This document shows, in pieces, positions 9,030 to 18,001 of a stretch of DNA of 41,671 nucleotides. Where the stretch lies: contig CAMDOT010000025.1 of the NCBI GenBank assembly GCA_945903635.1, forward strand, positions 1 through 41,671, in the 5' to 3' direction. The notes under the pieces are model-generated. The model worked only from the letters and a program-made list of their open reading frames with translations, did no database searches and was not told where the DNA came from. The stretch is from Rhizobium sp. Q54 (GTDB lineage: Bacteria > Pseudomonadota > Alphaproteobacteria > Reyranellales > Reyranellaceae). A program made the position numbers and the translations under genes. How positions within the stretch are numbered: the first letter of the stretch is position 1; every line of letters begins with the position of its first letter.

Positions 9030-9755
9030 ATGATCGATCTGCACTACTGGCCGACACCCAACGGCAAGAAGGTCACCATCCTGCTCGAAGAGCTGGGCAT
9101 GCCCTACAAGATCGTGCCCGTGAACATCGGACGCGGCGACCAGTTCAAGGACGAGTTCCTGGAGATGAACCCCAACCACCGCATGCCGGTGATGGTCGAT
9201 CACGAGCCGACAGGTGGCGGCAAGCCGATCGTCATCTTCGAGTCGGGCGCCATCATGATGTACATCGCCGAAAAGGGCGGGAAGTTCTATCCGCAGGACG
9301 TCCGCACCCGCTACGACGTGAACCAGTGGCTGATCTGGCAGATGGCCAACCAGGGGCCGAAGTCCGGCGAGTGCGGCCACTTCCGGCGCGTCGATCAGGC
9401 GACGGAAGGCGACCAGAAGTACGCCATCACCCGCTTCACCGACGAGGTGAACCGCCTCTACGGCGTGCTCAACAACCGGCTTCATAAGCACAAGTATCTC
9501 GCCGGCGACCAGTACACGATCGCCGACATGATCTGTTACCCGTGGACCATCAACTGGAAGTTCCAGGGCCAGGACATCGAGGAGTTCAAGTATTTCAAGC
9601 GCTGGTTCGAGGAACTGGGCGCCCGCCCCGCCGTCCAGAAGGGCATGGCGGTCGGCGCCGACCTCTCGGTCGAGCGCGACAAGCTGCCGCCCGAGGAACA
9701 GGCCCGCATCCGCAAGATGATGTACAACCAGCGCGCCCGGCCGGTTCCTGCCTAG
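9030..9755 (+). CDS. glutathione S-transferase family protein (YghU/nu-class-like)
   Basis: 241-aa cytosolic GST. The N-terminal thioredoxin-like domain (about 1-85) starts IDLHYWPTPNGKKVTILLEE, the pattern of the YghU/YfcG group, followed by NPNHRMPVMVD with the cis-Pro and by FESGAIMMYIAEKGG, which holds the glutathione-binding ESGA. The all-helical C-terminal domain follows. ATG at 9030 has a strong GGAGGA at 9021-9026. Relatives of this group show disulfide-bond reductase or peroxidase activity with glutathione, so detoxification is plausible. It is divergent to the Rieske oxygenase gene. Its stop TAG overlaps the stop of the convergent phosphoesterase gene in a shared CTAG at 9752-9755. 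Confidence 0.92.
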   Translation: MIDLHYWPTPNGKKVTILLEELGMPYKIVPVNIGRGDQFKDEFLEMNPNHRMPVMVDHEPTGGGKPIVIFESGAIMMYIAEKGGKFYPQDVRTRYDVNQWLIWQMANQGPKSGECGHFRRVDQATEGDQKYAITRFTDEVNRLYGVLNNRLHKHKYLAGDQYTIADMICYPWTINWKFQGQDIEEFKYFKRWFEELGARPAVQKGMAVGADLSVERDKLPPEEQARIRKMMYNQRARPVPA

Positions 9756-10579
9756 ACCGGACCGTAAGCGGCAGGGAACTCGGCGATGTCGAGAGTCGGC
9801 ACGCCGGGCACCCGGACGAGCCGGCTTTCGTGGCGGCCGTCGGGCTCGAGCAGGTGCTCGACATAGCCCACTTCCTTGACGCCGTAGCGCGGCTGGCGCG
9901 TGTCGGGGATGACGAACGCGGTCGACGTGCCCCATACATGGCGCACGCCGGCCGACCAGGTCTCGCGATACTGATGAACATGGCCGCAGGCGACGAAGGC
10001 CGGCACCGTGCTGCCGAGCGACATCAGCAACAGCCGGCGCGGCACGGGATTGATGAAGCGGCCGGTGATCGCCTGCTCGTCGGCCGTCTGGTCGAACAGC
10101 GGCTTGTGGATGAACAGCGCCAGCCGGCGCCGGCCGAGGCTCGCAATCGCCGTCGCGATATCGTCTTCCTGATGCTCGGCGGCATCGAGGTTGCTGCCCA
10201 GAAGCTGCGCGTTGATGCCGAGCAATCGCCATCCGGGAATGTCCAGCGTCCACCAGTCGGCGCCGAAATGGCTGAGGTAGCGCGCGCGGCGAACGGTATC
10301 GATCGCACCTTCGCCATGCGCCGGCGAATCCTGACTGTCTCCGAGGTCGTGGTTACCGGGCAGGAATCGCGTCGGCAGGCCGAGACCGTCGTGCAGGACG
10401 CGCGCCGTTGCGAGATCGGAATCGTTCGACGCCCCATCGAGGGAAATATCGCCGGTGTTCAGCACCAGGTCCGGGCCGCTGGCGCGCAGCGCCTCGCCGA
10501 TGCGCACGAAATTGTCGACGAAGAAGGGTTTGTCGTCGCTGAGGTGGGTGTCTGAAATCTGGGCAATGCGGAAAGTCAT
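9752..10579 (-). CDS. calcineurin-like metallophosphoesterase (CpdA-type)
   Basis: 275-aa class III phosphodiesterase fold with the five metal-site blocks in order: SDTH (D10, H12), NTGD (D44), PGNHD (N76, H77, D78), FIHKP (H158) and CGHVH (H200, H202). No signal peptide is visible, so it is cytosolic. CpdA relatives hydrolyse cAMP, but this family is broad and other phosphodiesters or phosphomonoesters are equally possible. ATG at 10579. It follows the MFS gene by 54 bp on the same strand and could be cotranscribed with it. It converges on the GST gene with overlapping stops. Confidence 0.9.
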   Translation of the reverse strand: MTFRIAQISDTHLSDDKPFFVDNFVRIGEALRASGPDLVLNTGDISLDGASNDSDLATARVLHDGLGLPTRFLPGNHDLGDSQDSPAHGEGAIDTVRRARYLSHFGADWWTLDIPGWRLLGINAQLLGSNLDAAEHQEDDIATAIASLGRRRLALFIHKPLFDQTADEQAITGRFINPVPRRLLLMSLGSTVPAFVACGHVHQYRETWSAGVRHVWGTSTAFVIPDTRQPRYGVKEVGYVEHLLEPDGRHESRLVRVPGVPTLDIAEFPAAYGPV

Positions 10580-10633
10580 GCCGCCAAGCCTAGGCGCGGT
10601 TTGTTTCAGAACGGCGAATGCACCGGGGCCGGA

Positions 10634-12082
10634 CTATGGCCGCGACGACAGCGGCGGCGCCACCTCTTCGAGCGGGCGGCACTCGGCCGCCACGCCGAGC
10701 TTCAAGGTCACGAGGGCGGCAACGATCATCGTCCCGGCCCCCAGCAGGTAGCCGGCGACGATATCGCCGCGGTTGCCGCTCTCGATCAGCACGCCGAACA
10801 GCCACGGTCCGCCGACGCCGCCCAGAAGCGTGCCGAAGGCATAGAACAACGCAATGGTGAGGGCGCGGATTTCGAGCGGGAAGCATTCGCCCACCGTAAG
10901 ATACGCCGCGCTCGCCGCGGCCGAGGCGAAGAAGAAGACAATGCTCCACATCGCCGTCTGCGTCGTGGCGTCGAGCTGGCCGGCCGCAAAAAGCCAGGCG
11001 GTGCCCGCCAGCAACAGGCCCGACAGGCCATAGGTCGCCGTGATCATCGGCTTGCGGCCGAGCGTGTCGAACAGCGGACCGAGCAGCAGCGGGCCCAGGA
11101 AGTTGCCGACGGCAAACGGCAGGATGTAGAGCCCGACCCGATCGGCCGGCACATCGTAGAAGCGCGTCAGCACCAGCGCGTAGGTGAAGAAGATGGCGTT
11201 GTAGATGAAGGCCTGCGATGCCATCAGCACCAAACCCCACGCCGTGCGGCCGGGATAGTCGCGCAGCAACGTGCGCGCCACGGAAACCAGCGTCGTCTTG
11301 TGCCGGTCGCCGAGCGCCAGGGTCGCGGTGACGGGCGACAGGGTCACGCGCTCGCTCGCCATGATGCGCGCTTCGATCCCCGCCATGACCCGCTCCGACT
11401 CCTGCGGCTGGCCATGGATCATCAGCCAGCGCGGACTCTCGGGCAGGAAGCGGCGCAGATAGAGGATCACCAGCCCGAGCACCGCCCCGCTGCCGAACGC
11501 CACCCGCCAGCCGAGATCGGGGCCGAGCACCGCGGGATCGAGCAACCACACCGACAGCACGGCACCGCCCGCCGCACCGACCCAGAAGCTGCCGTTGATG
11601 GCGAGGTCGATGCGGCCGCGCAGCCGGGCCGGGATCAGTTCCTGGATTGCCGAGTTGATGGCGGCGTACTCGCCACCGATGCCCGCGCCCGTGAGAAACC
11701 GGAACAGCATGAAGCTCGCGAAATCCCATGAGAGGGCCGTGGCCGCCGTCGCCACGAGATAGACGCCGAGGGTGACGTTGAACAGTTTCTTGCGGCCGAG
11801 CTTGTCGGTGAGATGGCCGAAGAACAGCGCCCCCAGCACGGCACCGGCGAGGTAGGCGCTGCCGGTAAGACCGACCTGCTCGGCGGTGAGGTGGAGTCGC
11901 GGGCTGGTCTGCAAGGCAGCCGCCACCGAGCCCGCGAGAGTCACCTCGAGGCCGTCCAGAATCCAGGTGATGCCGAGCGCCACCACGACGAGCCGATGGA
12001 AGCGGCTCCACGGCAAGCGGTCGAGGCGTGCCGGAATGTCGGTCTCGGTCGCTTGGGTATGGGCCGCGCGTTCAATAACCAT
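10634..12082 (-). CDS. MFS transporter, sugar/aromatic-acid porter type
   Basis: 482-aa 12-helix major facilitator. The loop-2/3 motif GHLTDKLGRKKLF lies near residue 90 and the helix-4 region RFLTGAGIGGEYAAINSAI near 135-155 matches the sugar-porter/aromatic acid:H+ symporter branch. The second half repeats the pattern (LFDTLGRKPMI). A hydrophilic cytosolic N-terminus of about 30 residues precedes helix 1 (LVVVALGITWILDGLEVTLAG). Substrate is not readable, though the surrounding catabolic enzymes favour an organic acid. ATG at 12082. Divergent to a second, unrelated MFS gene at 12189 with about 106 bp between. Confidence 0.9.
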   Translation of the reverse strand: MVIERAAHTQATETDIPARLDRLPWSRFHRLVVVALGITWILDGLEVTLAGSVAAALQTSPRLHLTAEQVGLTGSAYLAGAVLGALFFGHLTDKLGRKKLFNVTLGVYLVATAATALSWDFASFMLFRFLTGAGIGGEYAAINSAIQELIPARLRGRIDLAINGSFWVGAAGGAVLSVWLLDPAVLGPDLGWRVAFGSGAVLGLVILYLRRFLPESPRWLMIHGQPQESERVMAGIEARIMASERVTLSPVTATLALGDRHKTTLVSVARTLLRDYPGRTAWGLVLMASQAFIYNAIFFTYALVLTRFYDVPADRVGLYILPFAVGNFLGPLLLGPLFDTLGRKPMITATYGLSGLLLAGTAWLFAAGQLDATTQTAMWSIVFFFASAAASAAYLTVGECFPLEIRALTIALFYAFGTLLGGVGGPWLFGVLIESGNRGDIVAGYLLGAGTMIVAALVTLKLGVAAECRPLEEVAPPLSSRP

Positions 12083-12188
12083 ACTGATCGAAGCAGTAAC
12101 GCCCGGCGATGAAGGGCGTTCCTTGCTGCAACGCAGGCCTGCCGGTGGTGCGGTGGCTCCGACCCGGCCCGGCGACTATCATGGCGAG

Positions 12189-13457
12189 ATGAGCGACAAC
12201 ACCATGGCGGCGGGCGTCGCGCCCACCGCGTCACCGGCGGCCACTGCCGCCATATCGGCTTCCGCCAACAGCACGACCTTCGCGGTCATCCTCTCGCTCA
12301 GCTTCTGCCACCTGCTGAACGACATGATGCAGTCGCTGGTGCCGGCGCTCTATCCGATCCTGAAAGATTCATACGCACTGAGTTTCGGCCAGATCGGCCT
12401 GATTACGCTCGCCTTCCAGTGCACCGCCTCGATGCTGCAGCCGGTCGTGGGCATGTACACCGACCGCAAGCCCCAGCCCTATTCCCTGATGGTCGGCATG
12501 GGCTTCACCCTGGTCGGCCTGCTGCTGATGTCGCGGGCGGATACCTATCCGCTGATCCTGTTCGCCGCCGCCCTGATCGGCATGGGATCCTCGGTGTTTC
12601 ATCCCGAGGCCTCGCGGGTGGCGCGCATGGCGGCGGGCGGTCGCTATGGCCTGGCGCAGTCGCTGTTCCAGGTCGGCGGCAACATGGGCTCCGCCGCGGG
12701 CCCGCTGCTGGCGGCCTTCATCGTCGTCCCGGCCGGCCAGCAGAGCATCGTGTGGTTCTCGGGCGCCGCTTTCGTGGCCATGGCCGTGCTGTTCCAGGTC
12801 GGCGGCTGGTACAGTCGGCGTCGAGCTGAATCGAAAGTCGCCGCGAAACCGGCGGCACGCAGCAAAGCGGGTGCTCCAACTACCTCGCCCCTGTCTCGCC
12901 GCCGCGTCGGGTTCGCGATTGCGATTCTGGTGGCGCTGCTGTTCTCCAAGAACGTTTATAGCGCCAGCCTCGGCAGCTACTTCACCTTCTATCTGATCTC
13001 GAAATTCGGCATCGAGGTCCAGACCGCGCAACTCTTCCTTTTCGCCTTCCTGGTCGGCATCGTCATGGGCACCATTGCCGGCGGCATCGTGGGCGACAAG
13101 GTCGGCCGCATCCCGGTGATGTGGTTCTCGATCGTGGGCGCGCTGCCCTTCGCCCTGATGCTGCCTTACGCCAACCTGTTCTGGACCGGCGTGCTCGCGG
13201 TCGCGGTGGCGATGATCATGGCCTCGGCCTTCTCGGCCATCCTGGTCTATGCCCAGGAGCTGCTGCCCGGCCGCGTCGGGCTGGTGTCCGGCATGTTCTT
13301 CGGCTTCTCCTTCGGCCTGGGCGGCCTCGGCGCCGCAGCCCTTGGCCAGCTCGCGGACATGACCAGTATCGACATCGTCTACAAGGCGACGCCGTTCCTG
13401 CTCCTGCTCGGCCTGCTGACGGCGTTCCTGCCGCGTCATCCCGGCCGGCCGGCGTAA
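12189..13457 (+). CDS. MFS transporter, fosmidomycin-resistance (Fsr) type
   Basis: 422-aa major facilitator resembling E. coli Fsr. After a 30-residue Ala/Ser/Thr-rich N-terminus comes SLSFCHLLNDMMQSLVPALY, the Fsr helix-1 signature, then helix pairs, a polar loop rich in Lys/Arg/Ala at about 210-235, and a second six-helix half. Fsr proteins export fosmidomycin and related phosphonates, but the natural substrate here is unknown. Start ATG at 12189 gives the natural N-terminus; the frame is open upstream without homology. It lies 47 bp ahead of the DmpA-like peptidase in the same direction and may be cotranscribed with it. Confidence 0.88.
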   Translation: MSDNTMAAGVAPTASPAATAAISASANSTTFAVILSLSFCHLLNDMMQSLVPALYPILKDSYALSFGQIGLITLAFQCTASMLQPVVGMYTDRKPQPYSLMVGMGFTLVGLLLMSRADTYPLILFAAALIGMGSSVFHPEASRVARMAAGGRYGLAQSLFQVGGNMGSAAGPLLAAFIVVPAGQQSIVWFSGAAFVAMAVLFQVGGWYSRRRAESKVAAKPAARSKAGAPTTSPLSRRRVGFAIAILVALLFSKNVYSASLGSYFTFYLISKFGIEVQTAQLFLFAFLVGIVMGTIAGGIVGDKVGRIPVMWFSIVGALPFALMLPYANLFWTGVLAVAVAMIMASAFSAILVYAQELLPGRVGLVSGMFFGFSFGLGGLGAAALGQLADMTSIDIVYKATPFLLLLGLLTAFLPRHPGRPA

Positions 13458-13504
13458 GCCTTCACCGAAGACCGGGGCGCGTTCTCATACGTCAGGAAGC
13501 TTGA

Positions 13505-14605
13505 ATGCCCCGTGCACGCCTGCGCGATCTCGGTCTCAAAGTCGGAGCTCTACCGCCCGGACCACTCAACGCCATTACCGATGTGGCGGGCGTCAAAGTG
13601 GGTTACTCGACCGTCATCCAGGACAGACCGCGCATTGCCCGGACGGGGATCACCGCCATCTGGCCGCGCGGACAGGAAATCTGGACCGACTACGTCTTCG
13701 CCGGCACGTTCTCCTTCAATGGCAACGGCGAAATGACCGGCCTTCCGTGGCTCGCCGAGCAGGGCCTGCTCGGTGCGCCGATCGGGATCACCAACACCTA
13801 TCAGGTCGGAATCGTCCGTGACGCCATCACAGCCCTGGCGGTTCGCGATGGCGCTTCCCAGGCCTTTCATCTGCCCGTCGTCGCCGAGACCTACGATGGC
13901 TGGCTGAGCGACATCCAAGGATTCCCACTGACGCAGGAGCACGCGTTTGCTGCGTTCGACAGCGCGGTCGGCGGCTGCGCTATCGCCGAAGGCAATGTTG
14001 GCGGCGGCACCGGCATGATCTGTCATGAATTCAAAGGTGGGACCGGCACGGCATCGCGCGTCGTTGTCGAGAATGGCGAACGCTATACGGTCGGCGCGCT
14101 GGTGCAGGCGAATTATGGCGCGCGTGATCTGCTACGCGTGGACGGCGTGCCGGTCGGTCGGGAAATCGGACCGGAGGTGGTGCCGGCTCATCGCTCGGGC
14201 ATAAGTGCTGCCCCGCCATCAGCCACGGAAGGTTCCATCATCGTCGTTCTGGCGACCGACGCGCCCCTCATTCCGATCCAATGCCAGCGGCTTGCCCGCC
14301 GGGCCACGACAGGACTTTCGTGGGTGGGCGGCATCGGCGCGAATGGAAGCGGCGACATCTTCATCGCATTCTCGACGGCCAATCACATCGGCCAGAACGA
14401 CAGGATCAGCAACGTGAAGATGCTGGCGCCCGACGCGATGACGAGCCTCTTCCGAGCGGCGGCCGAGGCAACCGAAGAGGCGATCCTGAACGCAATGTGC
14501 ATGGCCGAGACCATGTCCGGCCGGGAAGGCCGCACCATCCACGCCCTGCCGCTCGACCTCCTGCAAGAGGTGATGCGGAGATACCGGCCCGACCAACGCG
14601 CGTAA
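13505..14605 (+). CDS. P1 (S58) family self-processing aminopeptidase, DmpA/beta-aminopeptidase type
   Basis: 366-aa N-terminal-nucleophile hydrolase precursor. By family precedent (DmpA, BapA) it cleaves itself between Gly243 and Ser244 in EGSIIVVLATDAP, giving an alpha chain of 243 aa and a beta chain of 123 aa, close to the DmpA proportions. Ser282 and Asp284 (NGSGDIF) lie 38 and 40 residues after the nucleophile, matching Ser288/Glu290 of BapA, with Asp replacing Glu. The N-terminus DVAGVKVGYST is typical. Products release N-terminal residues from peptides, D-amino amides or beta-peptides. No signal peptide is visible, so it is probably cytosolic. RBS AGGAAG lies upstream of the ATG at 13505. 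The preceding MFS gene may be in the same unit; a peptide or drug-like substrate for both is speculation. Confidence 0.92.
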   Translation: MPRARLRDLGLKVGALPPGPLNAITDVAGVKVGYSTVIQDRPRIARTGITAIWPRGQEIWTDYVFAGTFSFNGNGEMTGLPWLAEQGLLGAPIGITNTYQVGIVRDAITALAVRDGASQAFHLPVVAETYDGWLSDIQGFPLTQEHAFAAFDSAVGGCAIAEGNVGGGTGMICHEFKGGTGTASRVVVENGERYTVGALVQANYGARDLLRVDGVPVGREIGPEVVPAHRSGISAAPPSATEGSIIVVLATDAPLIPIQCQRLARRATTGLSWVGGIGANGSGDIFIAFSTANHIGQNDRISNVKMLAPDAMTSLFRAAAEATEEAILNAMCMAETMSGREGRTIHALPLDLLQEVMRRYRPDQRA

Positions 14606-14619
14606 GCGTTGCGTTAGCC

Positions 14620-15477
14620 CTAGGCGAGACCTGCAGCCACAATCCTTCCGGCGTCGGCGATCACCGCGCTACGCGCTTCGTCCGAGATCGTCGAGCCGGT
14701 GAAGTAGACCGTAACCAGGATCGGCGCCCCGGCCGGCGGCCAGGCGATGGCGACGTCGTTGGCGGATCCGTTGCCGCCGGTCCCCGTCTTGTCGCCGACC
14801 CGCCAGTGGGTCGGCAGGCCGGCCCGCAGCCGCTTGTCGCCGGTCTTGTTGGCCACCAGCCAGGCAATGAGCTGATCGCGCGATCCGGCTGACAACGCAT
14901 TGCCGACAAGGAGGCGCTGCATGGTGCCCAGCATGGCGGCGGGCGAGGTCGTGTCGCGCGGGTCGCCGGGCGTCCCCTCGTTGAGCTCGGTCTCGATGCG
15001 GTCGAGGCGTGTGATCCCGTCGCCCAACGTGCGTGCGTAGGCCGTCAACGCCAGTGGGCCACCGAAGCTCGCCAGCAGCAGGTTGCCCGCCGTGTTGTCG
15101 CTCAGCGTCACCGCGGCATCGCAGATTTCCGCCATCGACATGCCCTCGGGTCCGACGTGATCCTTGGTCACCGGCGAATAGGTGACGAGGTCACTCTTGG
15201 AGAAGATGACGCGGCGATCGAGCTGTTCGTCGCCACGATCGACGCGCGCCAAGACGAAGGCCGCGGCGAGAAACTTGAAAGTGCTGCACAGCGGGAAGCG
15301 CTCATCGGCGCGGTGGCCAAACTGGCGCCCGTTCCTCGTATCCAGCGCCGACACGCCGAGGCGGCCACCATTGCGTCGCTCGAGGTCGGCGAGCCGCGAC
15401 GCGACATCGTCGGCGAAAGCCGGCAGTGCCAGCAATGATCCGGCAAACACCACGCGACGCGTTATCGACACAGCCAT
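14620..15477 (-). CDS. bla: class A beta-lactamase
   Basis: 285-aa periplasmic serine beta-lactamase. The active-site motifs are complete: S65-T-F-K68 (Ambler 70-73), S126-D-N (130-132), E162-T-E-L-N166 (omega loop, 166-170) and K230-T-G (234-236). The signal sequence ITRRVVFAGSLLALPAFA has an RR pair and may use Tat or Sec, with cleavage near residue 22. C64 sits at Ambler position 69 as in carbapenemases, but the partner position 238 is Gly (KTGTGG), so the stabilising disulfide is absent. Start ATG at 15477 follows ACGGAGAGAAC; longer in-frame starts have no homology. It is divergent to an SDR gene and no AmpR-type regulator is adjacent, so expression is probably constitutive or low. Resistance spectrum cannot be predicted. 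Confidence 0.95.
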   Translation of the reverse strand: MAVSITRRVVFAGSLLALPAFADDVASRLADLERRNGGRLGVSALDTRNGRQFGHRADERFPLCSTFKFLAAAFVLARVDRGDEQLDRRVIFSKSDLVTYSPVTKDHVGPEGMSMAEICDAAVTLSDNTAGNLLLASFGGPLALTAYARTLGDGITRLDRIETELNEGTPGDPRDTTSPAAMLGTMQRLLVGNALSAGSRDQLIAWLVANKTGDKRLRAGLPTHWRVGDKTGTGGNGSANDVAIAWPPAGAPILVTVYFTGSTISDEARSAVIADAGRIVAAGLA

Positions 15478-15562
15478 GTTCTCTCCGTGTTGGGGCGAGA
15501 CCTGACTATTTCGCGAATATGGCGATAGAGTGAGCGCCTTGGGATCAGGGAGGCTGACGCGG

Positions 15563-16534
15563 ATGAAGGATTTTGCAGGCAGGATCGCCGTCATCACCGG
15601 CGGCGGCACCGGCATGGGCCGCGAACTCGCCCGGCAGCTGATTGCCGAGGGCTGCAACATCGCGCTGTGCGACGTCTCGGCCGCCGCGATGGAAGAGACG
15701 CGGCGGCTCTGTACCGCCGATGGCCTACGCCAGGGCCAGCGCATCACCGCCCATGTGGCGGACGTCGCCGACCCCGTTCAGGTGCGCGGCTTTCGCGATG
15801 CCGTCGCACGCGACCAGGACACCGACCGCATCCATCTGCTGTTCAACAATGCCGGCATCGGCGGCGGCGGCAGCCTCATCGTCAACGGCCAGGACGAGTG
15901 GGAACGGACCTTCAACGTCTGCTGGGGCGGCGTCTACAACTGTACCCGCGCCTTCATGCCCCTGCTGCAGAAGGCCGATGCCGGCCACATCATCAACACC
16001 AGCAGCGTCAACGGTTTCTGGGCCGCCATCGCCCCCCACATCCCGCAGACGGCCTATGCGGCGGCTAAGTTCGCGGTCAAGGGTTTCACCGAGGCGCTGA
16101 TCACCGATCTCCGCATCAACGCCCCACACATCAAGTGTTCGGTGGTGATGCCGGGCCACATCGGCACCTCGATCGTGGCCAACTCGCGCAAGGTCCAGAG
16201 CGGTAACGATTCGGACGTCATGACGCCCAAGGAAATCGCCCAGGCCCGGGCACGCATCGCCTCGATGGGCCGGGACGCCACGGCGCTGTCCGACGACGAC
16301 GTGCGCAAGATCGTGACCGACCGCGCCAAGCGCTTCCTCGAGGAAGCGCCGACATCGGCCGCCGAGGCCGCACGGATCATCCTCGACGGTGTCAGGAACG
16401 AACGCTGGCGGATCCTGGTGGGCCGAGACGCCGAGCAGCTCGATGCCCGGGTGCGCGCCGCCCCCGAGCGCGCCTACGAGCCCGACTTCTTCGCAAGCTT
16501 CGAAGCAGAGGCCGGCTGGCGCCTCGGCCGCTGA
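15563..16534 (+). CDS. short-chain dehydrogenase/reductase (SDR)
   Basis: 323-aa classical SDR with a C-terminal extension. The cofactor loop TGGGTGMG is at 12-19, NNAG at 95-98, and the catalytic set S147/S148-Y165-K169 is complete (YAAAK). D37 after the second strand (IALCDVS) favours NAD(H) over NADP(H). The extra 60 or so C-terminal residues resemble SDRs annotated as acting on hydrophobic alcohols or acyl substrates; the true substrate is unknown. Start ATG at 15563 is preceded by GGGAGG at 15548-15553. Divergent to the beta-lactamase gene (85 bp, containing an 8-bp TTCGCGAA palindrome at 15510-15517) and convergent with the lyase gene, 4 bp apart. Confidence 0.93.
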   Translation: MKDFAGRIAVITGGGTGMGRELARQLIAEGCNIALCDVSAAAMEETRRLCTADGLRQGQRITAHVADVADPVQVRGFRDAVARDQDTDRIHLLFNNAGIGGGGSLIVNGQDEWERTFNVCWGGVYNCTRAFMPLLQKADAGHIINTSSVNGFWAAIAPHIPQTAYAAAKFAVKGFTEALITDLRINAPHIKCSVVMPGHIGTSIVANSRKVQSGNDSDVMTPKEIAQARARIASMGRDATALSDDDVRKIVTDRAKRFLEEAPTSAAEAARIILDGVRNERWRILVGRDAEQLDARVRAAPERAYEPDFFASFEAEAGWRLGR

Positions 16535-16538
16535 GGCC

Positions 16539-17900
16539 TCAGCGCGCGGAGCTTTTAAGCACCCGATCGACCATGCGCGGCGCCATGCCGAGATAGTTCG
16601 CGGGATCGGTCAGGCGGTCGAGCGCCGACCGATCGAGATGCTTGGTGATCTCGGGCACCTTGGCCAAAGCGTCGGCCAGTTCCCCGCCACTCTCGGCCAC
16701 TGTCCGGCAGGCCGTATAGACGACGTCGTGCGCCTGCTGGCGGCCAAGGAACGGCGCCAGACCCATCATCACCGCCTCGGCCACAATCAGGCCCTTGGAC
16801 ATGGCGAGGTTGGCGGCCATGCGGCGCTCGTCGACAATCAGGCCACCCAGTGCCGTCTTCGCCTGATGGAGTGCGCCGGCGGTCAGCACGAAGCTTTCGG
16901 GCACCGCCATCCATTCGGCATGCCACGGGCCGGTCGCGCGTTCGAAGTCCTGCACCATGGCATCGAGCATCAGCCCGGCATGCTGGCGCACCGCCTTGCC
17001 GGCGGCCAGCATCAGCTCGGAGGAGATCGGGTTGCGCTTCTGCGGCATGGTCGACGAGGCGCCGCGGCCGGTGACGAACGGCTCGTAGACTTCGGCGAAT
17101 TCGGTCGAGGCCATGATCATCACGTCGAGCGCGATCTTGCCCAGAGAGCCGGTGACCAGGGCGAGGAAATTGACGGCTTCGGCGAAGCCGTCACGGGCCA
17201 CGTGCCAGGTCGAGGCAGGCTCGGCGAGACCGAGCTCGGCACACAAGGCTGCCTGAACCTCGAGACCCTTGTCGCCCAGCGACGCCAGAGTGCCGGCGGC
17301 GCCGGCGAACTGGCCGACCAGCACGCGCGGCTTCAACTGTTCCAGACGCTCAGCATGGCGGTCGAACATGGCGAGCCAGATCGCCACCTTGTAGCCGAAG
17401 GTGATGGGCAGCGCGTGCTGCAGATGAGTGCGGCCGGCCATCGGCGTGTCGCGATGTTTTCGCGCCAGACTTGCCAGGATGCCGCGCAGGGCCGCGAGGT
17501 CCTCGCCCACGATGCGCAGTCCCTCGCGCAGTTGGAGAACGACGGCGGTATCCATGATGTCCTGGGTGGTGGCGCCCCAATGGACGAAACGGCCTGATTC
17601 GCCGCACTGCTTGGCGAGCTGATGGACCAGCGGCAGGATCGGATAGCCCACGATGTCGGTCTCGCGGCGCAGATGGTCGTAGTCGAGGGTCGTGGCGTCG
17701 CTCCGCCGCGCGATCTCTTCCGCGGCAGCCGTCGGGATGACGCCGCAGCGCGCTTCCGCCTTGGCCAGCGCCACTTCGACCTCGACACAGCGCCCGATGA
17801 AGGCCGTATCGGAGAAGACCGCGCGCATGCCGGGCGTCCCGAAGGCATCGCGGAACAGGATCGAATCCAGCACCGTCGTGGAACTCTGGAAGGCGGCCAT
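16539..17900 (-). CDS. fumarase/aspartase-superfamily lyase, 3-carboxy-cis,cis-muconate cycloisomerase/adenylosuccinate lyase-like
   Basis: 453-aa cytosolic homotetrameric lyase. Superfamily blocks appear in order: HWGATTQDIMDT (107-118), GRTHLQHALP (156-165) and the signature loop SSTMPQKRNPISSE (282-295), which supplies the catalytic serine. The sequence is closer to bacterial PcaB (protocatechuate branch) and related uncharacterised lyases than to purine PurB, but no other pca genes are adjacent, so a different substrate is possible. ATG at 17900 has AGAGGAG on the minus strand about 10 nt away; a longer start at 17933 is less likely. Divergent to a Bug/TctC binding-protein gene with a roughly 100-bp gap, suggesting shared control with an imported carboxylate. 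Confidence 0.88.
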   Translation of the reverse strand: MAAFQSSTTVLDSILFRDAFGTPGMRAVFSDTAFIGRCVEVEVALAKAEARCGVIPTAAAEEIARRSDATTLDYDHLRRETDIVGYPILPLVHQLAKQCGESGRFVHWGATTQDIMDTAVVLQLREGLRIVGEDLAALRGILASLARKHRDTPMAGRTHLQHALPITFGYKVAIWLAMFDRHAERLEQLKPRVLVGQFAGAAGTLASLGDKGLEVQAALCAELGLAEPASTWHVARDGFAEAVNFLALVTGSLGKIALDVMIMASTEFAEVYEPFVTGRGASSTMPQKRNPISSELMLAAGKAVRQHAGLMLDAMVQDFERATGPWHAEWMAVPESFVLTAGALHQAKTALGGLIVDERRMAANLAMSKGLIVAEAVMMGLAPFLGRQQAHDVVYTACRTVAESGGELADALAKVPEITKHLDRSALDRLTDPANYLGMAPRMVDRVLKSSAR

Positions 17901-18001
17901 CACATCTGCTCCTCTGCGAAACGATCGACCCATACCCTATTGCGGAACAACCCTCGCCGGGAAAAATTAAGAAGAAACGAACACACTGGGAGTTGGGCAA
18001 C

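Noticed and set aside
8892..10253. N-terminal extension of the Rieske oxygenase frame
   Set aside because: It crosses the GST and phosphoesterase genes. The ATG at 8891 has a strong RBS and the right N-terminus.
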